Of a DNA stretch of 64,000 bases, positions 34,561 through 45,374 are shown in pieces. This DNA comes from Pelobates cultripes. Taxonomy: Eukaryota; Chordata; Amphibia; Anura; Pelobatidae. Numbering within the stretch: the stretch's first letter is position 1; every line of letters begins with the position of its first letter. The position numbers and the translations under genes are program-made. The DNA lies in contig OW240916.1 in NCBI GenBank assembly GCA_933207985.1, positions 80,644,003-80,708,002 on the forward strand. The letters run 5' to 3'. Below the pieces are notes generated by a model, which did not search any database, was not told where the DNA came from, and saw nothing but the letters and a program-made list of their open reading frames with translations.

Positions 34561-35343
34561 GGTCAGTTAAGTCACTGGGCACGGCAGAAATCTGATTCGG
34601 TGTAGCCAAAAACTGCATGTACTGCCAGCATAGGAGAGGATCTCAAGCTAAACAGGGTGACTGGTATGCCCAATCTGGACTGCTTAAAGCAGACTTTCAT
34701 GGACTGACGAGGGCTTGATGTGGGACAAACGTACAAACTATTTGGAACTTTGTCGAGGAGGCTGCCAGGATGGATGGACTTTTTGGGACTGGTTACCCGA
34801 CTAACTCAGGCATAGACTGATTGAAGGATATATATTATATATATTTAAGATAGTTATTGGTTTAACCTTCTCCAAGTGTTGTCTGGTGTTTGAGGAAAAA
34901 GCTCTGATTATTGCTCTGCTGATGAAAAGGATGTCCAGTGCTATAATCCTAGTAGCCTGGTCCAGGGTGGACAAGGCCCTCAGGGATCCCAGTCAAACCT
35001 TGCTCCAGGTTTCCTGATAGCTACGAGGAAGCGGACTTGGCAGACGTACTCAGTCAGAATACTGGAGTTCTGTCACAGGAGCTGTACCCAACATGCAGGA
35101 AAGAGGAAACCCACAAAAGGTGGATCCAAAAGGTGTATTACCGAGCTTTAGAGTGGCCATACTTAATGTAATAATATAGCAAGAATCAAGGCCAAGGATA
35201 CAGAAATACACAAAGTCAAGATAAAGCCGGGTCAGGATACCAGAAAATACAAGTCAGAATACAAGGCCGAGGTCAGGGTACCAGAAATCACAAGGTCAAA
35301 TACGAATCCAAGGTTAAACACAGAAAATCACTAGGGAATCATT
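34561..35343. other. Intergenic, no recognised gene
   Basis: Contains short direct repeats of the type AAGGCCGAGGTCAGGGTACC in 35170-35320, reminiscent of internal repeats of retroelements. No coding signal supported. Confidence 0.4.
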
Positions 35344-35497
35344 AGGCACTCAAGTATCAATTTAGCAGGTTTATTGGAACAAAGTGCAACTTTTCGATCC
35401 CACAAGGGATCTTTCTCAAGCTTGAGAAAGATCCCTTGTGGAATCGAAAAGTTGCACTTTGTTCCAATAAACCTGCTGAATTGATCCTTGAGTGCCT
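35344..35497. repeat. Palindrome of about 154 bp with hammerhead-like cores in both arms
   Basis: Two arms of about 77 bp meet at CTCAAGCTTGAG (35416-35427). The right arm reads CTTGAGAAAGATCCC, TTGTGGAATCGAAAAGTTGC. Mismatches are few. It probably represents two PLE-type termini joined head to head. Confidence 0.85.
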
Positions 35498-35869
35498 GGA
35501 CTACAATTTTTTTGGACTACAATTTTTGTACAATAAGGAAGTACCACCACACAGTCACGTGGATCAGCTGGACCGCGCAGCAGGAGATGATGAGTGCAGA
35601 CAGGAGAAGGGCTGTGCGGCTTGATGGAGGGTAGTACCCTTCCCTATGCCACACGACCTCGTGTAGCGGCGGTCAGACCGCACGGCAGGAGGAGGGCAGC
35701 GCGGCAGGAGTAAAGTACATGCCACACTAGCACATACAAATACAAAGTCACACTAACACACAAAGATAAATAGATGCACACAATGACACTCATACATATA
35801 TACACACATGCAGATACAAAGGTGCACACATTGACACACAGAGAGATAGATACACAGACCGACCGCAAG

Positions 35870-36300
35870 CCCTGATTCTCTGGAACTGTTTTGGGTATGG
35901 GACCATGCGTGCAGTCAGTCAAATAATTTATTTCCAGGAAATTCCTGAACCCCTGAACTGATCTGGGTGATTTTTGGATATGTTGGTCACCCAGCTCACG
36001 GCTACCAGGGGATGTAACTTTTGTGGGGGCTTTAAGTTATTTTTTTTTATTTTATTTTTTTAAATGTGTGTTTTTGTGTCTGGAGATAATTGATTAATAC
36101 AGTACTTGACTCAATTATCTCCCAGGCAGAGGGGAGGGATTGTATGATTATGTCTGGGAGTGCTATGTACTTGAACAATTTTGCCGTTGGTCTGTAACTT
36201 TGTAGTCTTCCACCAGGTCCAGGTGGGAGTACCCCTTGCATGGGGACTTGCATAAGGCCAGTTGTGGCTACCATTAAAGGAATTCCTGCTTATTCTCAAA
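35870..36300. repeat. Dispersed repeat shared with 57190-57470
   Basis: Both copies contain CTGGAACT(G/A)TTTTGGG(T/C)AT, then a hairpin GGAGATAATT...AATTATCTCCCAGGC (here near 36080-36126). The right side ends in an A-run at 36299-36316. Source family unknown. Confidence 0.55.
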
Positions 36301-36799
36301 AAAAAAAAAAAAAAAAGTCATCTCATGTGTGGGGGAAACAGCTGTATCTACTCTAGGGATTGCTATATCACTATACCACCCTGGGATTATAATCACTTGC
36401 TCTTGTAAGAGCAGCCTGCTTTGTTCTCTGGATTAGGAGAGGTCTACCCACTGGAAGCTGGATCCTGGTCTTGGGTCCAGGGTGGGTGGAGGACAGCGAG
36501 ACCCCAACCAAGTTGTAACTCTGGAAGTGGGGACTACAGTGCTGATGGTGTCTGGTGCGGTGCTTGTGGTACTCGGTAAGCACTAAGGAAGCAGCGATTG
36601 GCAGAGGCACCCGGTCGGGATGCCAGGCGGTCCGCCACAGTATATATATGTGTACAGTGGTTGCATAGAGGTTGTTTTTATTTGGAGCTTCAGTATGTGT
36701 TTACAGAGACCGTAGTGTTTGTATATATGGGTACTGTGTGCATGTGTGTATAAGAGTTGTAGTATGAATGGGGGTATTGTGGTTATCATGAAAAGATAG

Positions 36800-37285
36800 G
36801 TATTATATGGCATGGTGGGTATTATGACCAAGTCACTACACACATGCCTACTGACACACATACACACAAGGTCATGGCACACAAGCCCACTGACACAAGA
36901 TCACTACAAACATACACAGAAGCACAAGCTCACTGACACACATGCATACATGCTCACAAACACACACAGACACTACAAACATACAGACAAGCACAAGGTC
37001 ACTACACAAGCTTAGTGGCACACGGATACAAGGTCACATCACATAAGCTCACTGACATGCATACAAGCTCACAAACACAAAAACTTAGTGACACAAGGAC
37101 ACTACACACTCACTGACACACAAGCGCAAGGTTACTAAACACATGCTTGCTGATACATACACAATGTTAATTGACACACAGACACGAGGTCACTACACGC
37201 AAGCTCATTGACACAGACACAAAGTCAATACACACAAGCTCACTGGCACACAGACGCACGGTCACTGGCAGCAGACACACCGATT
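36800..37285. repeat. CA-rich degenerate minisatellite
   Basis: Many imperfect units built from CACTGACACA, CACAAGCTCACTGACACA and AAGGTCACTACACA. Open frames in this stretch are low-complexity artefacts. Confidence 0.85.
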
Positions 37286-37424
37286 AGCACCTGCCTGTAG
37301 TGTACAGCGTGTGGTTGCTTCTCATGCTCTTGGTTGGAGCTTGCTGATACACTCAATAGTGTCAGATGCTCAATGATGTTCATGTGCCAGCTCCCCTCCA
37401 TGTGGTAGTATGTCCAAGCCACAG

Positions 37425-37530
37425 GCCGGGGTAGAGGAACTTGCTTCCCTCTCTCCAGTCTAACAGGAAGTAGTTGAGCACTCTCTGTCAGACCGGAGAG
37501 AGGGAAAAATGTTCCTCTACCCCTGTCTGT
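37425..37530. repeat. Imperfect inverted repeat
   Basis: GGGTAGAGGAACTTGCTTCC with CTCTCTCCAGTCT on the left is mirrored by AGACCGGAGAGAGGG with TGTTCCTCTACCC on the right. Confidence 0.7.
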
Positions 37531-37768
37531 GATTCGACTACGCTACATAATGAGACCAACATGAGGGGAGCCCTGTGTAGTGCGCGCCCTTCCTGCTGGT
37601 CAGCCGGATCCAGTGTCCCTAGGCAGCCTTATGGTAGCGCTGGCCCTGCACAGTGTACAGGGGTGGCAAAAGGCCGACCCTGTCAAAGTGCCGTCTGGAG
37701 TGTGGTAGGGATGTGCATGGGCAAAAAATTTGGTATGGTATGGTTTGGCACTTCTGAAATTCGGCAGT

Positions 37769-37895
37769 TCCCTAACCCTAACCCTACCCCCAACCCCTAA
37801 CCCTTCTCCATAACCCCAACCCAGCCCTTAACCCTACTCCTAACCTGAACCCTAACCCAACCCCTATCCCCAACCCTAACCCTTACTAGGGTTAG
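37769..37895. repeat. Degenerate interstitial telomeric repeat (CCCTAA)n
   Basis: About 20 units of CCCTAA and one-step variants (CCCCAA, CCCTAC) run along the plus strand; the tract ends with an inverted unit (CTAGGGTTAG at 37886-37895). CCCTAA/TTAGGG is the vertebrate telomere repeat. Variation between units shows it is old or spread inside another repeat. Confidence 0.8.
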
Positions 37896-38069
37896 ATTCC
37901 GGCCATCATTCCCTTAATTTTTCCTCCCCCTCCTGTTTTGCCACTTTTTAAAAAGTGCGAAATTCGATTTGTTTTGCCACTTATGAAATTCGGACATTCC
38001 GAATGTCCGTATTGCCGAAATTCGTCCAAATTTCAATTTGGACCAAAACGAATTGCACAGGTCTAGAGT

Positions 38070-38225
38070 GTGGCATAGTTGGGGAGGTGAGTGTGACCGC
38101 ATTGGAGGGGTTAATGTGATGGGGTAAGTGTGACATAATTGGAGGAAGAAGTATGACAGAATAATGGGAGGCAAGTGTGACAGGATTAAGGGGGTTAATG
38201 TGACAGGGTGAATGTAACAGAATTA
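38070..38225. repeat. Degenerate tandem repeat
   Basis: Imperfect units of about 35 bp containing GTGTGACA...ATTGGAGGGGTTAATGTGA. Confidence 0.6.
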
Positions 38226-38638
38226 AAATCTTTATGAGATCTTGTGTGGTAATTGTGTGGGTAGCAAGGGTGCTAAATATTGACATTTGAAAGGTCATTA
38301 TACAAAAACTGAACAGCAATTTGTATCAGTAAAAAAGGAATATATAACTTTTATGATGTTGCCAAATCTTATCAGCAGCTGTGTATGTTGTTTTATTGCT
38401 TGATAACTGGTGGCGTGAGGTTTTTGTAATTATGAATGAACAGCAGATTCATTTCTCACTCCACTCCAGACTCTGGGTTCATAACCGGATATATCAAGAA
38501 GAAAATGAACTGTGTATGCATTTTCTAATTGTAATCTAACTATACTCAAAAAGCTGTATCTCTTGAGCAATATTATACTAGTAAGAGGTCATATTCCAAA
38601 AGGTTAAACTAGGGGGGGGGGGGAAATGGTATTTAGTT

Positions 38639-38639
<1 letters not shown>

Positions 38640-38690
<51 letters not shown>
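38640..38690. repeat. (AT)n microsatellite
   Basis: About 25 uninterrupted AT units, just before the DIRS-derived repeat. Confidence 0.97.
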
Positions 38691-38692
<2 letters not shown>

Positions 38693-38694
<2 letters not shown>

Positions 38695-39064
38695 TCAAAG
38701 CTATGGGACACTGGAAATCTTCTGCTTACATTCTATACCAAACCCAGTTAAAAAGTTACGGCAAGCATTTCGTGATTTGTCCAAATAATTCATGTTTTGT
38801 AGTATGAATTAAATTTTGTATCATACACTTCTTTTTGCCCTCTTTATTACAGGCCTACTGCATTGTCTGCTCCGGCACACCACAACCGACTGGTGTTATC
38901 AACTATGTTTATTGTATAGGAATTATATGTAATCTTATGGCAATATTGCCCCGACCACAAATTTAAGGCTGGTCCTGTAGTTGTGGGAGGGGTTTGGATC
39001 CCCTTTAAAAGGGCTGCCAATCCTCTCCCACTTTACCGTTGTTGGTCTGGCGATTTGAGGGGCT
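38693..39064 (+). repeat. Direct repeat, left copy (DIRS 3' end / leader)
   Basis: Starts AATCAAAGCTATGGGACACT (recombinase end, coding GHWKS) and ends GTTGTTGGTCTGGCGA. Nearly the same as 43062-43417; its first part also matches 42655-42730. Confidence 0.85.
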
Positions 39065-40545
39065 ACTTCCAGTCAAGTCGCCATTTTGCTGTCTCTTACC
39101 TGTTTTCCCTCATGGTTCTGGTTCCTGTTTCTACTTACCTGACCGCCCACCAAGCGCTACAAGCGCACTGCCTCCTCCGGCTTGCTTGGAGACTGGTTTC
39201 GTGTTCGGCTCGTTGTCAACCGTAAATCAGACCCTTACCGTCAGGCCGGTCGCACTCTTTCAGCGTCATCACGGTTTGGGTCTATTCCTATTCTTAGCAT
39301 TTCGTATAGTTTTGTATAAGTTTCGGCACTGTTCGCATTACCACACGTACAAATTAGTTTGCTTCTATGTGGTAGGAGCTTTCAGTTCTTTCAACCGCAC
39401 GAACACACGCATCGTTTGGCTCCTTTCACCATAATTCATTCAAACCTTCTCGTAATTTGTATTTGAAACAGGCAAACAACTATGTAAAGGCATAGACTGT
39501 TCGCATGATTCTTCGCCCATTGACTGTTATTACGAATTCCACTCTTACACGAATTAAGACGAATTGTATGTATATCTGTAACTTTTGAGTCCCTGTGCCC
39601 CCCTACTGGTTACGAATTATATTACATGTTTCAATAACTACACATGATTATTTCTATTTTTATATAGAGTTGTTATTTCCTGGTACATCACCCTGCCATT
39701 TGGTTGACATCGTAGGTCATTGTGATGTTCTTCCCATAGGTGCATACGGGAAGATTAGTCAGAGGAATTGTTCCTGCTTTGACAAACTTGTCCATTTAGG
39801 TTGGTAATTTGGTTGAAGTTTGGCTTATTTAAATAACCCCTCCTGATTTTACATTAACATCTCAAAATTTCTTTAGATGCCATTGTCAGACCAGACTCTG
39901 TCATTTATAAAGTTTCTTCCATTTGTGGCGGCTTTTGCCAAATTCACTCCTCGCATCTAGGATTTGGGTATGTTACTCTATTATTACTCCCCCCACACAC
40001 ACATATGTATATATATTGACACACTCGGACACTTATTACATCTTATCTATAGGTTGCAGCACATATCTACTCGCACCCTCTTTACATTTATAATTCCTTT
40101 ATCTTAACCCCTGTTAGCAGATAGTACTGGCTATCAGGAATTTAGGTGTCCAAATAGGTTATGTTTTCTAGTCTTAAGCCATAGGCTAGTGGTCCCGCGA
40201 GGCCAACACCCATCCTCATACTCAGAGGTATACTCCCATCGGTCCAAAGCATAGTTATTTGCCTCGCATGGATGCATAGAGAGAGCCTCACATGTCACTC
40301 CCATACTATCTTCTGCTTTATTTATCACCAAGAGGTCAACGCGCGGCCACAACGTTTCGGTGGCCTTAATTTCCCTCGGGCCAACGCATAGTTAGAGTCT
40401 CTTACGCTGCTTAGCGACTAGCGGAGCTTCATCTGACAGTTTGTGGTGGTGTAATTTTTTCGCCACTTGTCATTAGCTAGCCAGCACCAGGCTATGTTGT
40501 CTCACTTATGGTAATTACAGATATATATATATATTATATTTCAGT
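39065..40545 (+). other. DIRS leader region, no ORF
   Basis: Untranslated sequence before ORF1, with a hammerhead-like motif on the minus strand at 40349-40381. No long open frame supported. Confidence 0.45.
40349..40381 (-). other. Hammerhead-like core motif
   Basis: On the minus strand CCGAGGGAAATTAAGGCCACCGAAACGTTGT: purine-rich block, weak stem, then GAAACGTTG. Confidence 0.3.
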
Positions 40546-41154
40546 ATGTCTCAAGTTCCTGAAGTACCAGAAGAACTGTCCCTTCCTAGCACCCTCACTA
40601 GGTCATTTACCTCTGCCCACGGAGCTGATGTGACTAGTCCATCTTCTCTTAGATCATGGACTATTCTACTTCTCAAAGCTGAGCTCCGTAGAAGAAGTAT
40701 TCCTTTCCCAGCTACTGCCAGGAAAGCGAAGTTATTCAGACTGCTCAATACCAACACCAACAACTCGGATGCAGGGGAAGGGCCTAGTGGGACCCAGATG
40801 CCGGCTCTTCATGCTATGATGACCTTGTTGATGTCTTCTATTGGACTAATAAGTGATGGACTGGAGAAATTAGAAGCAGTGCCTGCTATTCCTGATTCTG
40901 CGGGCTCAGCTGTCTTGCCTGGTAACTCTCTTGTCCCATTTAAAGTCCCCGAAAGTATCAACCCATCGCATATGGTCCCAGCTAATCTCAAAAAAAACAT
41001 TCTGGAGGGTAAGGATGTTAACCTAGTCTTGCTCCTCATTGCCTCCCAGGATGTCCTTAAGAACAGGACCTTTGCATATGGGGACGTTTCAGTGTTGCTG
41101 AGGGCAAGAGATCCTAGGCTGAATGAAAAAACCCAAAAAACCGTCTATACCTGA
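40546..41154 (+). CDS. DIRS ORF1 (gag-like) with SAP-like motif
   Basis: 202 codons, open from MSQVPEVPEELSLPS to the stop before 41155. Residues about 43-66 read WTILLLKAELRRRSIPFPAT followed by KAKLFRLL, which looks like a SAP-type DNA-binding helix pair (family inference). The rest has no recognised domain. It ends with an overlap into the RT frame (41123), in the manner of DIRS ORF1/ORF2 arrangements. It is the only intact-looking ORF of the element. Confidence 0.55.
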   Translation: MSQVPEVPEELSLPSTLTRSFTSAHGADVTSPSSLRSWTILLLKAELRRRSIPFPATARKAKLFRLLNTNTNNSDAGEGPSGTQMPALHAMMTLLMSSIGLISDGLEKLEAVPAIPDSAGSAVLPGNSLVPFKVPESINPSHMVPANLKKNILEGKDVNLVLLLIASQDVLKNRTFAYGDVSVLLRARDPRLNEKTQKTVYT

Positions 41155-42190
41155 ATTTGTGTTAGGTTTTGGGATTTATAGAGATGTGTATTGCTCTGTA
41201 TGTCCTGAGAAAAGGGAAGAGTTGGATGTATACATGTACAAGCTAGTGGATCTGGGGCACAAATACGGTGGTACAGCCTTCTATGACTACCACAGTTCCT
41301 TTTCTGCAAAAGTGAATGCAGCACTAACTACGGTAGTGAGTGATCTTATCAATATTGAATTGGTACAGGGTTTTGTGTTAGGGCCATTTTTTCCCCCACC
41401 TTTCACTTTATGGAGAACTAATCCTATTGAGGTTGTCACGGGTAAAACCTCACATAAACACAGACTGATCATCAACCTATCAGCACCACATTCCTCCAGT
41501 ATCCCCAGTCTTAATTCCCTCATACCCTCTGATGAACTATCTCTGCAATATACCACTATTGACAATGCCATCTGGGCCATTTTGGCTGCTGGGACAGGAA
41601 CATGGCTCACTAATAGACATTGTCAGTGCTTTCAAGTTACTTCCCATTCACCCCTCACTTTGGCATCCGCACGGCATTAAGTGGCAAGGTTTATATTATT
41701 TCTTCTCCCAGCTCACGTTCGGCTCCAAGAGCAGCCCCAAAACATTTGATATCTTAGCTGAGACCATGTGTTGGTTGCTACTTAATGTGTGCAGATGTCC
41801 AACTGTAATTCACTATTTAGATGACTTTCTCACGATTGAAAACAACTTACTACGCCCTAGCACCCTCAAACACATGATGGCTCTTTTTGAATCCCTGGGT
41901 ATACTCCCTTAAAAAAACAGTAGGTCCATACATGGTTATGCATTTTCTGGGGATTCAACTAGACTCAGTTCACATGCAGGCAAGTCTTCCCCAGGATAAG
42001 ATTGAGTGCACCCTATCGAGCATTGAGCTGTACTTACAGCTAGGTTCTTGTAACCAGAAAGAACCTCAATCTCTGCTTGGGTCGCTCAATTTTGCCACAA
42101 GGATCAGTCCCCAGGGTAGATCTTTTATTTCCCGCTTACTTTATTTGTCCCCGGACCTCACCTCAGAATGGGCAAGCCATATTCATCCAA
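41123..42190 (+). pseudogene. DIRS reverse transcriptase, frame-shifted
   Basis: Three consecutive frames carry RT blocks in order: HRLIINLSAPHSSSIPSLNS (about 41460-41520), SLIDIVSAFKLLPIHPSLWH (about 41608), FGSKSSPKTFD (about 41720), and the catalytic IHYLDDFLTI at 41808-41837. The thumb region has FLGIQLDS and SLLGSLNFATR (42070-42100). Frameshifts lie near 41600 and 41890. RNase H does not follow; the sequence jumps to the recombinase. Confidence 0.75.
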
Positions 42191-42194
42191 TAAA

Positions 42195-42740
42195 ATATTC
42201 CAGTCATTATCCGACTTGTTAGATACAGCTCCATTCGAACATATAACCAATATGGTAATTAAAACAGCCATCTATCTAGCATTTTATGAATTTTTACGTC
42301 CAAGGGAATTCACCACCAGTAATGCAACAGCCACAGACTACATTAAAATAACCGATATCAACAAATCCGTAGACCATTACATTCTTTCACTTCATCAAGC
42401 TAAAACTAGCCAGATGGGACGCTCGGTTGACATACCTTTTTTCCCTACCTATAATAAATGGTGCCCCCGTTAAGGTTTTCAAGACATTTTTCAACACTTT
42501 CCATAAACAACCACTATTCTCACTACTGGTAAATGTTTGCTCTATGTCCGTATGCTGTTAACTAGACTTGACTTAAATGCAAATCATTACTCAGGACACT
42601 CTTTCCGCATAGAGGCGGCATCATCTGATTCCTCCAACCACATTCCAGCTCATATAATCAAAGCTATGGGACACTGGAAATCTTCTGCTTACATTCTATA
42701 CATACCAAACCCAGTTAATGAGTTACGGCAAGGTTAAACT
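42195..42740 (+). pseudogene. DIRS tyrosine recombinase, partial and frame-shifted
   Basis: Contains YLAFYEFLRPREF (first catalytic Arg, about 42272-42310), then after a frameshift and stop near 42473 the second half with YSGHSFRIEAASS (His-x-x-Arg, about 42588) and GHWKSSAYILYIP (His/Trp and the catalytic Tyr, about 42668-42706). These are the R, HxxR, H/W and Y positions of the tyrosine recombinase family, which integrates DIRS circles. N-terminal part is deleted. Confidence 0.75.
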
Positions 42741-42841
42741 AGGGGGAAAAATTGTATTTAGTTGGTTGTGATTCCCAGATCCCAGCACTCAAGGTTCCCA
42801 GTCTTTTCGTGCTCTGGTGCAAACAATCTCCAACCAGTACG

Positions 42842-42991
42842 TAGTATCCAAGAAGAGAGCACTCTGGAGTCTTAGAGAGATAAATACTGCTTTATTATGC
42901 AGGATACAAAAAATGTAATTTTTTGTATCCTGCATAATAAAGCAGTATTTATCTCTCAAATTAAAAGACTCCAGAGTGCTCTCTTCTTGGA

Positions 42992-42996
<5 letters not shown>
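42842..42996. repeat. Palindrome of about 155 bp
   Basis: Left arm TAGTATCCAAGAAGAGAGCA to the centre AAAAAATGTAATTTTTT (42907 region) and right arm back to TGCTCTCTTCTTGGATACTA. The right arm has about 5 additional bases (AAATTAAAA). Inserted between DIRS-derived pieces. Confidence 0.85.
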
Positions 42997-43032
<36 letters not shown>

Positions 43033-43061
43033 CATACATACACATATATATATATATATAT
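42997..43061. repeat. (AT)n / (ATAC)n microsatellite
   Basis: AT dinucleotides with an ATAC-type interruption (about 43028-43042). Confidence 0.9.
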
Positions 43062-43417
43062 TCAAAGCTATGGGACACTGGAAATCTTCTGCTTACATTC
43101 TATACATACCAAACCCAGTTAAAAAGTTACGGCAAGCATTTCGTGATTTGTCCAAATAATTCATGTTTTGTAGTATGACTAAAATTTTGTATCGTACACT
43201 TTTTTGCCCTCTTTATTACAGGCCTACTGCATTGTCTGTTCCGGCACACCACAACTGACTGGTGTTAACTATGTTTATTGTATAGGAATTATATGTTCTC
43301 TTATGGCAATATTGCTCTGACCACAAATTTAAGGCTGGGCCTGTAGTTTTGGGAAGGGCTTGGATCCCCTTTAAAAGGGCTGCCAATCCTCTCCCACTTT
43401 ATCGTTGTTGGTCTGGC
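43062..43417 (+). repeat. Direct repeat, right copy (DIRS 3' end / leader)
   Basis: Repeats 38693-39064, including the GHWKS-coding start and the CTTTAAAAGGGCTGCCAATC block; small indels only. Confidence 0.85.
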
Positions 43418-43463
43418 GAGTTACTCCTCCCACCACTCCCTTTATTCACATCACCCTCTAAGG

Positions 43464-43593
43464 TATGCCCTCTTTATTACAGGCCTACTGCATTGTCGGT
43501 TCCGACACCACAACCGACTGGTGTTATTAACTATGTTTATTGTATAGGAATTATAGGTTATCCTACCATCACGGCAATATTGCCCCGACCACA
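43464..43593 (+). repeat. Third partial copy of the DIRS terminal repeat
   Basis: Starts at GCCCTCTTTATTACAGGCCT and stops at GCCCCGACCACAAAT, then an (AT) tract. Matches the middle of the two longer copies. Confidence 0.8.
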
Positions 43594-43747
43594 AATATAT
43601 ATATAAGATCTTGCACTCCTACTCACAGTCTTGTCACCCAGTGCTCGATTGCACTGAAATGTATATCAGATCGGAAATATCAGCACTCCCAGGTTTTTCA
43701 CAAGACGATAATTTACTTGAAAAAAAAAAAATAAAATACAAAAACTT

Positions 43748-43783
43748 GCAACGTTTCAGTTCCACATGGGAACTTTCCTCAGG
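43748..43783 (-). other. Hammerhead-like core motif at the PLE terminus
   Basis: Minus strand CCTGAGGAAA, stem GTTCC/GGAAC with loop CATGT, then TGAAACGTTGCAAG. PLE terminal repeats are known to carry hammerhead ribozymes; here the core differs from CUGANGA by an extra base. Confidence 0.45.
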
Positions 43784-43833
43784 ACAAACACAAGTGAGTT
43801 CAAACAAACATAGCATTTATATAGGGTAGCCAA

Positions 43834-44639
43834 TCAATTACTTACGTTTCATCTGTGTAAGAGGCTGACATTCATCTTCCTAGAGCACATGTGCGGATGC
43901 AGTGAACAGCTGGGTATACTAATCATCATCCCCACACACGGGGTAATCACATATCTCATTTCCAGGGTAACCAGGACGCAGATCAAACGATCAACAGGAC
44001 CGTCCTGGTGCCTGCAGGTCTCCCCCTGAGGCGGTTTCCTTTGGCATGAGCGTACTAAGTTTCCTGGGTAAGCCACACACATTGGTGGATTGAGCTCCCT
44101 TACGTGGAGCCGTTTGTGTCTCGGTGTCTATTACCATAGGGATCACACGCTGCCCACCTTACATGAAGGAACTGTTGCATATCCAGTACTAAAAGAGGAC
44201 TTAACAGGCTATTGTATAAATAGTCACAATCAAATAAAATACAAAGTATAAACCATAGCAGTATATTAACTGCTTGCTACACCAAAACAGAATTCGGAAG
44301 AGGGTATAATTCGGACATAAGGTGACCCAATGAAATATTCGGATATAGAATGACACAATATAAAATTAGTATTACATAATTAGTGCTTGTGGCATAAAAT
44401 TGTAAAATAGCCAGCCCGAGCCTCCAAACAGAGAGTAATTGATATACAAATAAGTGCATATATAGACAATAAAGAAAAGCAAACATAAGTCTCTCAAAAA
44501 GAAAAACACATAATATGAACAAAAAAATATTAATCGTCCATATTGATAACCAATCCCCTATTATAACCTATGTCTCTTGAGTATAGCCCCAGTCATTGTT
44601 TGAAGTCTTAGCCTATATGAAAACAATGAATCAGATAAA
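43834..44639. other. PLE 3' region, no ORF
   Basis: Untranslated sequence between the endonuclease remnant and the terminal motif; no gene supported. Confidence 0.4.
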
Positions 44640-45110
44640 GGCTATGTAGGCCAACTTTTCATTCAGTCCATTAGAGGCAATTGTGCCCAGTTTCTAGATC
44701 CACCATGTTTCCCTTTGTAGAAGTAGTTCCTGTCTATCTCCTCTCTTCTTGAAACAGGTAAGTGATCAATCGCCACACACTTTAATGACGTAAGGGGGTG
44801 GCTTTTTTTCAAAAAGCAACAGGTTTATCAGACTTGTTATCCCTATATGTCAGCTGAATACTCGACAGATGTCCCCTTATTCTTTCGCATTGTGCTGTTT
44901 CTGTCTATACAACATAATTAAGTCCACGTGGACATGACAATTTGTAAATCACAAAATCCATGCACAACTAATTCTATGTTGGATTTTGAACACTTGCCCT
45001 GTATGGGGATGATTAAAACTTTAACAAGGGATAAGATGTCCACATGTGACACAACCCAAGCATCTTACACACCCAATATTCGCTACACTCTTATTTCCCG
45101 GCATCTAACT
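44640..45110 (-). pseudogene. PLE GIY-YIG endonuclease remnant
   Basis: Minus-strand readings in shifting frames: VRCLGCVTCGHL (Cys cluster, about 45075-45040), PHTGQVFKIQHRISC (about 45010), CPRGLNYVV (degenerate GIY-YIG core, about 44925), CERIRGHLSSIQLTYRDNK (about 44890-44840), and a final GDRQELLLQRETWWI (about 44740-44700). The order matches the PLE endonuclease; many stops. Confidence 0.6.
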
Positions 45111-45129
45111 TTGACTTTAACTTTGATGC

Positions 45130-45372
45130 ATACTTGCAAAAACAGAATATTCAAGGATATAATCTTTCAATGTAGGGTAATAACTGCTGGATTCAAGGAT
45201 AAATCTGACTGCCATTCTGGGGTCAAGAAGGAATTTTTTTCCTAGCTTGTTGCAAAATTGGAAGTGCTTCAAACTGGGTTTCTTGCCTTCTTTTGGATCA
45301 ATAGCAAAAAAAAAAAAAAAAATGTGAGGAAGGCTGAACTTAATGGACGCAAGTCTCTTTTCAGCTATGTAA
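45130..45372 (+). mobile_element. LINE-type 3' tail inserted in the PLE
   Basis: Contains TTGCAAAATTGGAAGTGCTT and, at the end, AGGCTGAACTTAATGGACGC followed by TTTTCAGCTATGTAAC: a 3' tail repeated widely in frog and fish genomes. It lies between PLE RT-side and endonuclease-side sequence, so it is an insertion; edges approximate. Confidence 0.55.
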
Positions 45373-45374
45373 CC

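Larger units (their letters stand above)
38693..43593 (+). mobile_element. DIRS-type tyrosine-recombinase retrotransposon, internally deleted, with repeated 3' end
   Basis: Order on the plus strand: a copy of the recombinase C-terminus and 3'/5' untranslated sequence (38693-39064), a 1.5-kb leader, ORF1 (40546-41154), RT (41123-42190), tyrosine recombinase (42200-42740), then a further copy of the recombinase end plus untranslated sequence (43062-43417) and a shorter third piece (43464-43593). The RNase H and methyltransferase segments usual in DIRS elements are missing between RT and recombinase. Frame breaks in RT and recombinase make it inactive. No integrase or LTR is present, as expected for DIRS. 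Confidence 0.8.

Noticed and set aside
40134..40352. 72-codon minus-strand frame near the DIRS leader
   Set aside because: No recognised motif and opposite to the element's coding strand.
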